Below the pieces are notes generated by a model. That model saw only the letters and a program-made list of their open reading frames with translations. It was not told the DNA's origin and searched no databases. A stretch of 64,000 nt of DNA from Hydractinia symbiolongicarpus (Eukaryota > Cnidaria > Hydrozoa > Anthoathecata > Hydractiniidae): the NCBI RefSeq assembly GCF_029227915.1, contig NC_079877.1, positions 34,375,851-34,439,850 on the forward strand, in the 5' to 3' direction. Every line of letters begins with the position of its first letter. The stretch's first letter is position 1. Below are positions 35,709 through 48,700 of the stretch, piece by piece. A program made the position numbers and the translations under genes.

Positions 35709-38700
35709 TGGAGTTTTTGAAACTGTCTCTATATCTTCAGCGCGCGCTAACGGCTAGGATTGATCCCACAGTAAAAATGACTTATTTATCTAAATTTTTA
35801 ATAAATCGCTACCACAGGGTCCAGTGTAATCGCTGAGTTCCGGCAATCATGTCAAATTAAGAAGAATGTTCTTTCTTGGAAACCTATTGCCTCATTTATC
35901 ACATTTATAAGGTCACAGTCCTGAATCAGTTCAAATAATTCCCACAGTCAATCGTTTCACTGTTGAAAGCGATACAACTTAGTATTATCCGAAGAAAATC
36001 ACTAAATACATTTTGGTACGAATATTTGACGCAACTGTTGTAACTCAAACGGATTGACACCGATAGAAAGTCAATGAAATGTGGTTTTTGAAACTGTCTC
36101 TATTTCTTCAGCGCGCGATAAAGGCTAGGATTGGTCTCACAGTAAAAAAAGACTTATTTATCTTAATTTTTAAATAAAGCGGCACCACAGCGACCAGTGT
36201 AATCGCTGAGTTCCAGCAATCATGTCAAATTAAGAAGAATGTTATTTCTTGGCGTCCATTTGTCTCACTTATAACATTTATAAGGTCAAAGTCCAAAATC
36301 AGTTCATTTAAGTCGCACAGTCAAACGTTTCACAGTTAAAAGCGATGCAACCTAGTAATATCCGAATACTTTCGCTAAATACATGTTGGTACGAATATTT
36401 GACGCAACCGTTGTAACTCAAACGGGATTATACCGCCAAGAAATCAATGAAATGTAGCTTTTGAGAATGTTTTTATTTCTTCAGCGCGTGCTAACGGCCA
36501 GGATTGGTCCCACATTAAGAAAATCTTATTTATCTAAATTTTAAAATGAATCGCTTCCACACGGTCCAGTGTAATCGCTGAGTTCTGGCAATCATGTCAA
36601 ATTAAGAAGAATATCATTTCTTGTAGTCAAAATGACTCATTTATCACATTTATAAGGTGAAAGTCCAAAATCAGTTCAATTAAGTCCCACAGTCAATCGT
36701 TTCGCTGTTGAAAGCGATACAACTTAGTAATATCGGAAAAAAATCACTAAATACATGTTGGTACGAATGTGTGACGCAACCGTTGTAACTCAAACGGATT
36801 GACACCGTTAGAAAGTCAATGAAATGGAGTTTTTGAAGCTGTCTCTATTTCTTCAGCGCGAACTAACGGCTAGGATTGGTCCCACAGTAAAAAATGACTT
36901 ATTTATCTAAATTTTTAAAAAAAGGCTACCCAGAGCCTAATGTAATCGCTGAATTCCAGCAATCATGTCAAATTAAGAAGAATATTATTCCTTGGAGACC
37001 TTTTGCCTCATTTATCACACTTATAACGTCACAGTCCTGAATCAGTTCAAATAAGTCGCACAGTCAATCGTTTCACTGTTAAAAGCGATACAAGTTAGGA
37101 ATATCCGAAGAAAATCACTAAATACATTTTGGTACGAATATGTGACGCAACTTTTGTAACTCAAACGGAATTATACCGCCAAGAAATCAATGAAATGTAG
37201 TTTTTGTGAATGTCTGTATTTCTTCAGCGCGTGCTAACGGCCAGGATTGGTCCCACAGTAAGAAAATCTTGTTTATCTAAATTTTTAAATAAAGCGCTTC
37301 CGCAGAGCCTAATGTAACCGCTGAATTCCAGCAATCATGTCAAATTAAGAAGAATGTTATTCCTTGGAGACCAATTGGCGCATTAATCACATTTATAAGG
37401 TCACAGTCTAGAATCAGTTGAATTAATTCCCACGGTCAATCGTTTTACTGTTAAAAGCGATACAACTTAGTAATATCGGAAGGAAATCACTAAATACATG
37501 TTGGTACGAATATGTGACCCAACCGTTGTAACTCAAACGGATTGACACCGTTAGAAAGTCAATGAAATGTAGTTTTTGAAACTGTCTCTACTTCTTCAGC
37601 GCGCGATAACGGCTAGGATTGTTTCCACAGTAATAAATGACTTATTTTTCTTAACTTTAATACAAAGCGCTACCACAGCGCCAAGTGTAATTGCTGAGTT
37701 CCAGCAATCATGTCAAATTAAGAAGAATATCATTTCTTGTAGTCAAAATGACTAATTTGTCACATTTATAAGGTCAAAGTCCAAAATCAGTTCAATTAAG
37801 TCCCACAGTCAATCGTTTTACTGTTGAAAGCGATACAACTTAGTAATATCGGAAAAAAATCACTAAATACATGTTGGTAGGAATGTGTGACGCAACCGTT
37901 GTAACTCAAACGGATTGACACCGTTAGAAAATCAGTGAAATTTAGTTTTAGAAACTGACTCTATTTCTTTAGCGCGCGATAACGGTTAGGATTGGTCCCA
38001 CAATAAAAAATGACTTATTTATCTTAATTTTTAAATAAAGCCTTACCACAGCGCCCAGTGTAATCGCTGAGTTCCAGCAATCATGTCAAATTAAGAAGAA
38101 TATCATTTCTTGTAGTCAAAATGACTCATTTATCACATTTATAAGGTCAAAGTCCAAAATCAGTTCAATTAAGTCCCACAGTCAATCGTTTCACTGTTGA
38201 AAGCGATACAACTTAGTAATATCGGAAAAAAATCATTAAATACATGTTGGTACAAATGTGTGACGCAACCGTTGTAACTCAAACGGATTGACACCGTTAG
38301 AAAATCAATGAAATTTAGTTTTAGAAACTGTCTCTATTTCTTCAGCGCGCGATAACGGCTAGGATTGGTCCCACAGTAAAAAATGACTTATTTATCTTAA
38401 TTTTTAAAAAAAGGCTACCCACAGCCTAATGTAATCGCGGAATTCCAGCAATCTTGTCAAATTAAGAAGAATGTTATTCCTTGGAGACCTTTTGCCTCAT
38501 TTATCACATTTATAAGGTCAAAGTCCTGAATCAGTTAAAATAATTCCCACAGTCAATCGTTCCACTGTTAAAAGCGATACAACTTAGGAATATCCGAAGA
38601 AAATCACTAAATACATTTCGGTACGAATATGTGACGCAACTGTTGTTACTCAAACGGATTGACACCGTTAGAAAGTCAATGAAATGTGGTTTTTGAAACT

Positions 38701-41700
38701 GTCTCTATTTCTTCGGCGCGCGATAACGGCTAGGATTGGTCCCACAGTAAAAAAAGACTTATTTATCTTAATTTCTAAATAAAGCGCTACCACAGCGCCC
38801 AGTGTAATCGCTGAGTTCCAGCAATCATGTCAAATTAAGAAGAATGTTATTTCTTGGAGTCCAATTGTCTCACTTATAACATTTATAAGGTCAAAGTCCA
38901 AAATCAGTTCAATTAAGTCGCACAGTCAAACGTTTCACAGTTAAAAGCGATACAACTTAGTAATATCGGAAGGAAATCACTAAATACATGTTTGTACGAA
39001 TATGTGACCCAACCGTTGTAACTCAAACGGATTGACACCATTAGAAAGTCAATGAAATGTAGTTTTTGAAACTGTCTCTACCTCTTCAGCGCGCAATAAC
39101 GGCTAGGATTGTTTCCACAGTAATAAATGGCTTATTTTTCTTAACTTTTAAACAAAGCACTACCACAGCCCCCAGTGTAATTGCTGAGTTCCAGCAATCA
39201 TGTCAAATTAAGAAGAATATCATTTCTTGTAGTCAAAAAGACTCATTTATCACATTTATAAGGTCACAGTCCAAAGTTAGTTCAATTAAGTCCCACAGTC
39301 AATCGTTTCACTGTTTGAAGCGATGCAACCTTGTAATATCAGAAAAATATCGCTAAATACATGTTGGTACGAATGTGTGACCCAACCGTTGTAACTCAAA
39401 CGGATTGACACCGTTAGAAAGTCAATGAAATATAGTTTTTGAAGCTGTCTCTATTTCTTCAGCGCCAACTAACGGCTAGGATTGGTTCCACAGTAAAAAA
39501 TGACTTATTTATCTAAATTTTTTAAAAAAGGGCTACCACAGAGCCTATTGTAATCGCTGAATTCCAGCAATCATGTCAAATTAAGAAGAATGTTATTCCT
39601 TGAAAACCTATTGCCTCATTTATCACATTTATAAGGTCACAGTCCAGAATCAGTTGAATTAATTCCCACGGTCAATCGTTTTACTGTTAAAAGCGATACA
39701 ACTTAGTAAGATCGGAAGGAAATCACTAAATACATGTTGGTACGAATATGTGACCCAACCGTTGTAACTCAAACGGATTGACACCGTTAGAAAGTCAATG
39801 AAATGTAGTGTTTGAAACTGTCTCTACTTCTTCAGCGCGCGATAACGGCTAGGATTGTTTCCACAGTAATAAATGACTTATTTTTCTTAACTTTTAAACA
39901 AAGCGCTACCACAGCGCCCAGTGTAATTGCTGAGTTCCAGCAATCATGTCAAATTAAGAAGAATATCATTTCTTGTAGTCAAAATGACTCATTTGTCACA
40001 TTTATAAGGTCAAAGTCCAAAATCAGTTCAATTAAGTCCCACAGTCAATCGTTTTACTGTTGAAAGCGATACAACTTAGTAATATCGGAAAAAAATCACT
40101 AAATACATGTTGGTACGAATGTGTGACGCAACCGTTGTACCTCAAACGGATTGACACCGTTAGAAAATCAGTGAAATTTAGTTTTAGAAACTGACTGTAT
40201 TTCTTTAGCGCGCGATAACGGCTAGGATTGTTTCCACAGTAATAAATGACTTATTTTTTTTAACTTTTAAACAAAGCGCTACCACAGCGCCCAGTGTAAT
40301 TGCTGAGTTCCAGCAATCATGTCAAATTAAGAAGAATATCATTTCTTGTAGTCAAAATGACTCATTTGTCACATTTATAAGGTCAAAGTCCAAAATCAGT
40401 TCATTTAAGTCGCACAGTCAAACGTTTCACAGTTAAAAGCGATGCAACCTAGTAATATCCGAATACTTTCGCTAAATACATGTTGGTACGAATATGTGAC
40501 GCAACCGTTGTAACTCAAACGGAATTATACCGCCAAGAAATCAATGAAATGTAGTTTTTGAGAATGTCTCCATATCTTCTGCGCGCGCTAACGGCTAGGA
40601 TTGGTCTCACAAAAAAAATGACTTATTTATCGAAATTTTTAAATGAATCGCTACCACAGGGTCCAGTGTAATCGCTGAGTTCCGGCAATCATGTCAAATT
40701 AAGAAGAATGTTCTTTCTTGGAGTCCAATTGTCTCATTTATCACACTTATGAGGTCACAGTCCAAAGTTAGTTCAATTAAATCCCACAGTCAATCGTTTC
40801 ACTGTTAGAAGCGATGCAACCTAGTAATATCAGAAAAACATCGTTAATACATGTTGGCACGAATATGTGACCCAACCGTTGTAACTCAAACGGATTGACA
40901 CCGTTAGAAAGTCAATGAAATGTACTTTTTGAAGCTGTCTCTATTTCTTCAGCGCGAACTAACGGCTAGGATTGGTCCCACAGTAAAAAATGATTTATTT
41001 ATCTAAATTTTTAAAAAAAGGCTACCCAGAGCCTAATGTAATCGCTGAATTCTAGCAATCATGTCAAATTAAGAAGAATGTTATTCCTTGGAGTCCAATT
41101 GTCTCACTTATAACATTTATAAGGTCAAAGTCCAAAATCAGTTCAATTAAGTCGCACAGTCAAACGTTTCACAGTTAAAAGCGATACAACTTAGTAATAT
41201 CGGAAGGAAATCACTAAATACATGTTGGTACGAATATGTGACCCAACCGTTGTAACTCAAACGGATTGACACCGTTAGAAAGTCAATGAAATGTAGTTTT
41301 TGAAATTGTCTCTACATCTTCAGCGCGCAATAACGGCTATTATTGTTTCCACAGTAATAAATGACTTATTTTTCTTAACTTTTAAACAAAGCACTACCAC
41401 AGCGCCCAGTGTAATTGCTGAGTTCCCGCAATCATGTCAAATTAAGAAGAATGTTCTTTCTTGGAGTCCAATTGTCTCATTTATCACACTTATGAGGTCA
41501 CAGTCCAAAGTTAGTTCAATTAAGTCCCACAGTCAATCGTTTCACTGTTTGAAGCGATGCAACCTAGTAATATCAAAAAAATATCGCTAAATACATGTTG
41601 GTACGAATATGTGACCCAACCGTTGTAACTCAAACGGATTGACACCGTTAGAAAGTCAATGAAATGTACTTTTTGAAGCTGTCTCTATTTCTTCAGCGCA

Positions 41701-42408
41701 AACTAACGGCTAGGATTGGTCCCACAGTAAAAAATGACTTATTTATCTAAATTTTTAAAAAAAGGCTACCACAGAGCCTAATGTAATCGCTGAATTCCAG
41801 CAATCATGTCAAATTAAGAAGAATGTTATTCCATGGAAACCTATTGCCTCATCTATCACATTTATAAGGTCACAGTCCTGAATCAGTTCAAATAATTCCC
41901 ACAGGCAATCGTTTCACTGTTGAAAGCGATACAACTTAGTATTATCCGAAGAAAATCACTAAATACATGTTGGTACGAATATGTGACGCAACCGTTGTAA
42001 CTCAAACGGAATAATACCGCCAAGAAATCAATGAAATGTAGCTTTTGAGAATGTTTTTATTTCTTCAGCGCGTGCTAACGGCCAGGATTGGTCCCACAGT
42101 AAGAAAATCTTATTTATCTAAATTTTAAAATGAATCGCTTCCACACGGTCCAGTGTAATCGCTGAGTTCTGGCAATCATGTCAAATTAAGAAGAATATCA
42201 TTTCTTGTAGTCAAAATGACTCATTTAACACATTTATAAGGTGAAAGTCCAAAATCAGTTCAATTAAGTACCACAGTCAATCGTTTCGCTGTTGAAAGCG
42301 ATACAACTTAGTAATATCGGAAAAAAATCAGTAAATACATGTTGGTACGTATGTGTGACGCAACCGTTGTAACTCAAACGGTTTGACACCGTTAGAAAGT
42401 CAATGAAA
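35709..42408. repeat. Higher-order repeat copy C (18 monomers, ~6.7 kb)
   Basis: Monomer starts are 35709, 36080, 36453, 36825, 37196, 37568, 37941, 38314, 38685, 39058, 39431, 39804, 40177, 40550, 40921, 41292, 41665 and 42037. Relative to copy B the order is 1, 2, 3, 4/5 fusion, 6, 7, 8, 9, 10, 11, 12, 13, 14, 17, 18, 19, 20, 21. It therefore keeps variant 7 (lost from B) but lacks the pair at B 12280-13023 and one of variants 4/5. Positions 38314-40540 match 10044-12270 nearly base for base. The copy sits about 28 kb from copy B, so homogenisation or duplication acts over that distance. Confidence 0.86.
36825..37195. repeat. Chimeric monomer (variant 4 / variant 5)
   Basis: It opens with the variant-4 mark TGGAGTTTTTGAA and then continues GCTGTCTCTATTTCTTCAG and GCGCGAACTAACGGC, the body of variant 5. 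Copies A and B have two complete monomers here (1490+1861 and 8557+8928). The junction lies in the first ~15 bases of the unit. One 372 bp unit has been deleted. Confidence 0.82.
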
Positions 42409-45385
42409 TGGAGTTTTTGAAACTGTCTCTATATCTTCAGCGCGCGCTAACGGCTAGGATTGATCCCACAGTAAAAATGACTTATTTATCTAAATTTTTA
42501 AAAAATCGCTACCACAGGGTCCAGTGTAATCGCTGAGTTCCGGCAATCATGTCAAATTAAGAAGAATGTTCTTTCTTGGAAACCTATTGCCTCATTTATC
42601 ACATTTATAAGGTCACAGTCCTGAATCAGTTCAAATAATTCCCACAGTCAATCGTTTCACTGTTGAAAGCGATACAACTTAGTATTATCCGAAGAAAATC
42701 ACTAAATACATTTTGGTACGAATATGTGACGCAACTGTTTTAACTCAAACGGATGGACACCGATAGAAAGTCAATGAAATGTGGTTTTTGAAACTGTCTC
42801 TATTTCTTCAGCGCGCGATAAAGGCTAGGATTGGTCTCACAGTAAAAAAAGACTTATTTATCTTAATTTTTAAATAAAGCGCTACCACAGCGCCCAGTGT
42901 AATCGCTGAGTTCCCGCAATCATGTCAAATTAAGAAGAATGTTCTTTCTTGGAGTCCAATTGTCTCATTTATCACACTTATGAGGTCACAGTCCAAAGTT
43001 AGTTCAATTAAGTCCCACAGTCAATCGTTTCACTGTTTGAAGCGATGCAACCTAGTAATATCAGAAAAATATCGCTAAATACATGTTGGTACGAATATGT
43101 GACCCAACCGTTGTAACTCAAACGGATTGACACCGTTAGAAAGTCAATGAAATGTACTTTTTGAAGCTGTCTCTATTTCTTCAGCGCAAACTAACGGCTA
43201 GGATTGGTCCCACAGTAAAAAATGACTTATTTATCTAAATTTTTAAAAAAAGGCTACCACAGAGCCTAATGTAATCGCTGAATTCCAGCAATCATGTCAA
43301 ATTAAGAAGAATGTTATTCCTTGGAAACCTATTGCCTCATCTATCACATTTATAAGGTCACAGTCCTGAATCAGTTCAAATAATTCCCACAGTCAATCGT
43401 TTCACTGTTGAAAGCGATACAACTTAGTATTATCCGAAGAAAATCACTAAATACATTTTGGTACGAATATGTGACGCAACTGTTTTAACTCAAACGGATG
43501 GACACCGATAGAAAGTCAATGAAATGTGGTTTTTGAAACTGTCTCTATTTCTTCAGCGCGCGATAAAGGCTAGGATTGGTCTCACAGTAAAAAAAGACTT
43601 ATTTATCTTAATTTTTAAATAAAGCGCTACCACAGCGCCCAGTGTAATCGCTGAGTTCCCGCAATCATGTCAAATTAAGAAGAATGTTCTTTCTTGGAGT
43701 CCAATTGTCTCATTTATCACACTTATGAGGTCACAGTCCAAAGTTAGTTCAATTAAGTCCCACAGTCAATCGTTTCACTGTTTGAAGCGATGCAACCTAG
43801 TAATATCAGAAAAATATCGCTAAATACATGTTGGTACGAATATGTGACCCAACCGTTGTAACTCAAACGGTTTGACACCGTTAGAAAGTCAATGAAATGG
43901 AGTTTTTGAAACTGTCTCTATATCTTCAGCGCGCGTTAACGGCTAGGATTGATCCCACAGTAAAAATGACTTATTTATCTAAATTTTTAAAAAATCGCTA
44001 CCACAGGGTCCAGTGTAATCGCTGAGTTCCGGCAATCATGTCAAATTAAGAAGAATGTTCTTTCTTGGAAACCTATTGCCTCATTTATCACATTTATAAG
44101 GTCACAGTCCTGAATCAGTTCAAATAATTCCCACAGTCAATCGTTTCACTGTTGAAAGCGATACAACTTAGTATTATCCGAAGAAAATCACTAAATACAT
44201 TTTGGTACGAATATGTGACGCAACTGTTTTAACTCAAACGGATGGACACCGATAGAAAGTCAATGAAATGTGGTTTTTGAAACTGTCTCTATTTCTTCAG
44301 CGCGCGATAAAGTCTAGGATTGGTCTCACAGTAAAAAAAGACTTATTTATCTTAATTTTTAAATAAAGCGCTACCACAGCGCCCAGTGTAATCGCTGAGT
44401 TCCCGCAATCATGTCAAATTAAGAAGAATGTTCTTTCTTGGAGTCCAATTGTCTCATTTATCACACTTATGAGGTCACAGTCCAAAGTTAGTTCAATTAA
44501 GTCCCACAGTCAATCGTTTCACTGTTTGAAGCGATGCAACCTAGTAATATCAGAAAAATATCGCTAAATACATGTTGGTACGAATATGTGACCCAACCGT
44601 TGTAACTCAAACGGATTGACACCGTTAGAAAGTCAATGAAATGTACTTTTTGAAGCTGTCTCTATTTCTTCAGCGCAAACTAACGGCTAGGATTGGTCCC
44701 ACAGTAAAAAATGACTTATTTATCTAAATTTTTAAAAAAAGGCTACCACAGAGCCTAATGTAATCGCTGAATTCCAGCAATCATGTCAAATTAAGAAGAA
44801 TGTTATTCCTTGGAAACCTATTGCCTCATCTATCACATTTATAAGGTCACAGTCCTGAATCAGTTCAAATAATTCCCACAGGCAATCGTTTCACTGTTGA
44901 AAGCGATACAACTTAGTATTATCCGAAGAAAATCACTAAATACATGTTGGTACGAATATGTGACGCAACCGTTGTAACTCAAACGGAATTATACCGCCAA
45001 GAAATCAATGAAATGTAGCTTTTGAGAATGTTTTTATTTCTTCAGCGCGTGCTAACGGCCAGGATTGGTCCCACAGTAAGAAAATCTTATTTATCTAAAT
45101 TTTAAAATGAATCGCTTCCACACGGTCCAGTGTAATCGCTGAGTTCTGGCAATCATGTCAAATTAAGAAGAATATCATTTCTTGTAGTCAAAATGACTCA
45201 TTTATCACATTTATAAGGTGAAAGTCCAAAGTCAATTCAATTAAGTCCCACAGTCAATCGTTTCGCTGTTGAAAGCGATACAACTTAGTAATATCGGAAA
45301 AAAATCAGTAAATACATGTTGGTACGAATGTGTGACGCAACCGTTGCAACTCAAACGGTTTGACACCGTTAGAAAGTCAATGAAA
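42409..45385. repeat. Shuffled local expansion of variants 1, 2, 20 and 21
   Basis: Monomer starts are 42409 (1), 42780 (2, with a tail from variant 19), 43153 (20), 43525 (2), 43898 (1), 44269 (2), 44642 (20) and 45014 (21), followed by variant 1 again at 45386. Variant 1 thus recurs every 1488-1489 bp at 42409, 43898 and 45386, with different neighbours in between. All three variant-2 copies share the same fusion (left GCGATAAAG, right GAGTTCCCGCAATCATG with TTCTTTCTTGG), and the first two variant-1 copies share ATTTTTAAAAAATCGCTACC. This points to several recent rounds of unequal exchange starting from one fused monomer. Confidence 0.82.
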
Positions 45386-45744
45386 TGGAGTTTTTGAAAC
45401 TGTCTCTATATCTTCAGCGCGCGCTAACGGCTAGGATTGATCCCACAGTAAAAATGACTTATTTATCTAAATTTTTAAAAAATAAATAATGTAATCGCTG
45501 AGTTCTGGCAATCATGTCAAATTAAAAAGAATGTTCTTTCTTGGAAACCTATTGCCTCATTTATCACATTTATAAGGTCACAGTCCTGAATCAGTTCAAA
45601 TAATTCCCACAGTCAATCGTTTCACTGTTGAAAGCGATACAACTTAGTATTATCCGAAGAAAATCACTAAATACATTTTGGTACGAATATGTGACGCAAC
45701 TGTTGTAACTCAAACGGATGGACACCGATAGAAATTCAATGAAA
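45386..45744. repeat. Short variant-1 monomer (~359 bp) with a local replacement
   Basis: This monomer is about 12 bases shorter than its relatives at 42409 and 43898. After TTTTTAAAAAAT (around 45473-45485) the expected ~18 bases, CGCTACCACAGGGTCCAG, are replaced by AAATAA, after which TGTAATCGCTGAG resumes. It looks like a slippage or end-joining scar within the A/T tract. The rest of the monomer is normal. Confidence 0.8.
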
Positions 45745-48700
45745 TGTGGTTTTTGAAACTGTCTCTATTTCTTCAGCGCGCGATAAAAGCTAGGATTGGT
45801 CTCACAGTAAAAAAAGACTTATTTATCTTAATTTTTAAATAAAGCGCCACCACAGCGCCCAGTGTAATCGCTGAGTTCCAGCAATCATGTCAAATTAAGA
45901 AGAATGTTATTTCTTGGCGTCCATTTGTCTCACTTATAACATTTATAAGGTCAAAGTCCAAAATCAGTTCATTTAAGTCGCACAGTCAAACGTTTCACAG
46001 TTAAAAGCGATGCAACCTAGTAATATCCGAATACTTTCGCTAAATACATGTTGGTACGAATATGTGACGCAACCGTTGTAACTCAAACGGAATTATACCG
46101 CCAAGAAATCAATGAAATGTAGCTTTTGAGAATGTTTTTATTTCTTCAGCGCGTGCTAACGGCCAGGATTGGTCCCACATTAAGAAAATCTTATTTATCT
46201 AAATTTTAAAATGAATCGCTACCACAGGGTCCTGTGTAATCGCTGAGTTCCGGCAATCATGTCAAATTAAGAAGAATGTTCTTTCTTGGAGTCCAATTGT
46301 CTCATTTATCACACTTATGAGGTCACAGTCCAAAGTTAGTTCAATTAAATCCCACAGTCAATCGTTTCACTTTTAGAAGCGATGCAACCTAGTAATATCA
46401 GAAAAACATCGTTAATACATGTTGGCACGAATATGTGACCCAACCGTTGTAACTCAAACGGATTGACACCGTTAGAAAGTCAATGAAATGTACTTTTTGA
46501 AGCTGTCTCTATTTCTTCAGCGCGAACTAACGGCTAGGATTGGTCCCACAGTAAAAAATGATTTATTTATCTAAATTTTTAAAAAAAGGCTACCCAGAGC
46601 CTAATGCAATCGCTGAATTCTAGCAATCATGTCAAATTAAGAAGAATGTTATTCCTTGGAGTCCAATTGTCTCACTTATAACATTTATAAAGTCAAAGTC
46701 CAAAATCAGTTCAATTAAGTCGCACAGTCAAACGTTTCACAGTTAAAAGCGATACAACTTAGTAATATCGGAAGGAAATCACTAAATACATGTTGGTACG
46801 AATATGTGACCCAACCGTTGTAACTCAAACGGATTGACACCGTTAGAAAGTCAATGAAATGGAGTTTTTGAAACTGTCTCTATATCTTCAGCGCGCGCTA
46901 ACGGCTAGGATTGGTCCCACAGTAAAAATGACTGATTTATCTAATTTTTTAAATGAATCGCTACCACAGGGTCCAGTGTAATCGCTGAGTTCCGGCAATC
47001 ATGTCAAATTAAGAAGAATGTTCTTTCTTGGAGTCCAATTGTCTCATTTATCACACTTATGAGGTCACAGTCCAAAGTTAGTTCAATTAAATCCCACAGG
47101 CAATCGTTTCACTGTTAGAAGTGATGCAACCTAGTATTATCAGAAAATCATCGTTAATACATGTTGGTACGAATATGTGACCCAACCGTTGTAACTCGAA
47201 CGGATTGACACCGTTAGAAAGTCAATGAAATGTACTTTTTGAAGCTGTCTCTATTTCTTCAGCGCGAACTAACGGCTAGGATTGGTCCCACAGTAAAAAA
47301 TGACTTATTTATCTAAATTTTTAAAAAAAGGCTACCCAGAGCCTAATGTAATCGCTGAATTCCAGCAATCATGTCAAATTAAGAAGAATGTTATTCCTTG
47401 GAGACCTTTTGCCTCATTTATCACACTTATAAGGTCACAGTCCTGAATCAGTTCAAATAAGTCGCACAGTCAATCGTTTCACTGTTAAAAGCGATACAAG
47501 TTAGGAATATCCGAAGAAAATCACTAAATACATTTTGGTACGAATATATGACGCAACCTTTGTAACTCAAACGGAATTATACCGCCAAGAAATCAATGAA
47601 ATGTAGTTTTTGTGAATGTCTGTATTTCTTCAGCGCGTGCTAACGGCCAGGATTGGTCCCACAGTAAGAAAATCTTATTTATCTAAATTTTTAAATAAAG
47701 CGCTTCCGCAGAGCCTAATGTAACCGCTGAATTCCAGCAATCATGTCAAATTAAGAAGAATGTTATTCCTTGGAGACCAATTGGCGCATTAATCACATTT
47801 ATAAGGTCACAGTCCAGAATCAGTTCAAATAAGTCGCACAGTCAATCGTTTTACTGTTAAAAGCGATACAACTTAGTAATATCGGAAGGAAATCACTAAA
47901 TACATGTTGGTACGAATATGTGACCCAACCGTTGTAACTCAAACGGATTGACACCGTTAGAAAGTCAATGAAATGTAGTTTTTGAAACTGTCTCTACTTC
48001 TTCAGCGCGCGATAACGGCTAGGATTGTTTCCACAGTAATAAATGACTTATTTTTCTTAACTTTTAAACAAAGCGCTACCACAGCGCCCAGTGTAATCGC
48101 TGAATTCCAGCAATCATGTCAAATTAAGAAGAATGTTATTCCTTGGAGACCTTTTGCCTCATTTATCACACTTATAAGGTCACAGTCCTGAATCAGTTCA
48201 AATAATTCGCACAGTCAATCGTTTCACTGTTAAAAGCGATACAACTTAGTAATATCGGAAAAAAATCACTAAATACATGTTGGTACGAATATGTGACATA
48301 ACCGTTGTAACTCAAACGGATTGACACCATTAGAAAGTCAATGAAATGTAGTTTTTGAAACTGTCTCTACCTCTTCAGCGCGCGATAACGGCTAGGATTG
48401 TTTCCACAGTAATAAATGACTTATTTTTCTTAACTTTTAAACAAAGCACTACCACAGCCCCCAGTGTAATTGCTGAGTTCCAGCAATCATGTCAAATTAA
48501 GAAGAATATCATTTCTTGTAGTCAAAATGACTCATTTATCACATTTATAAGGTCACAGTCCAAAGTTAGTTCAATTAAGTCCCACAGTCAATCGTTTCAC
48601 TGTTTGAAGCGATACAACTTAGTAATATCGGAAGGAAATCACTAAATACATGTTGGTACGAATATGTGACCCAACCGTTGTAACTCAAACGGATTGACAC

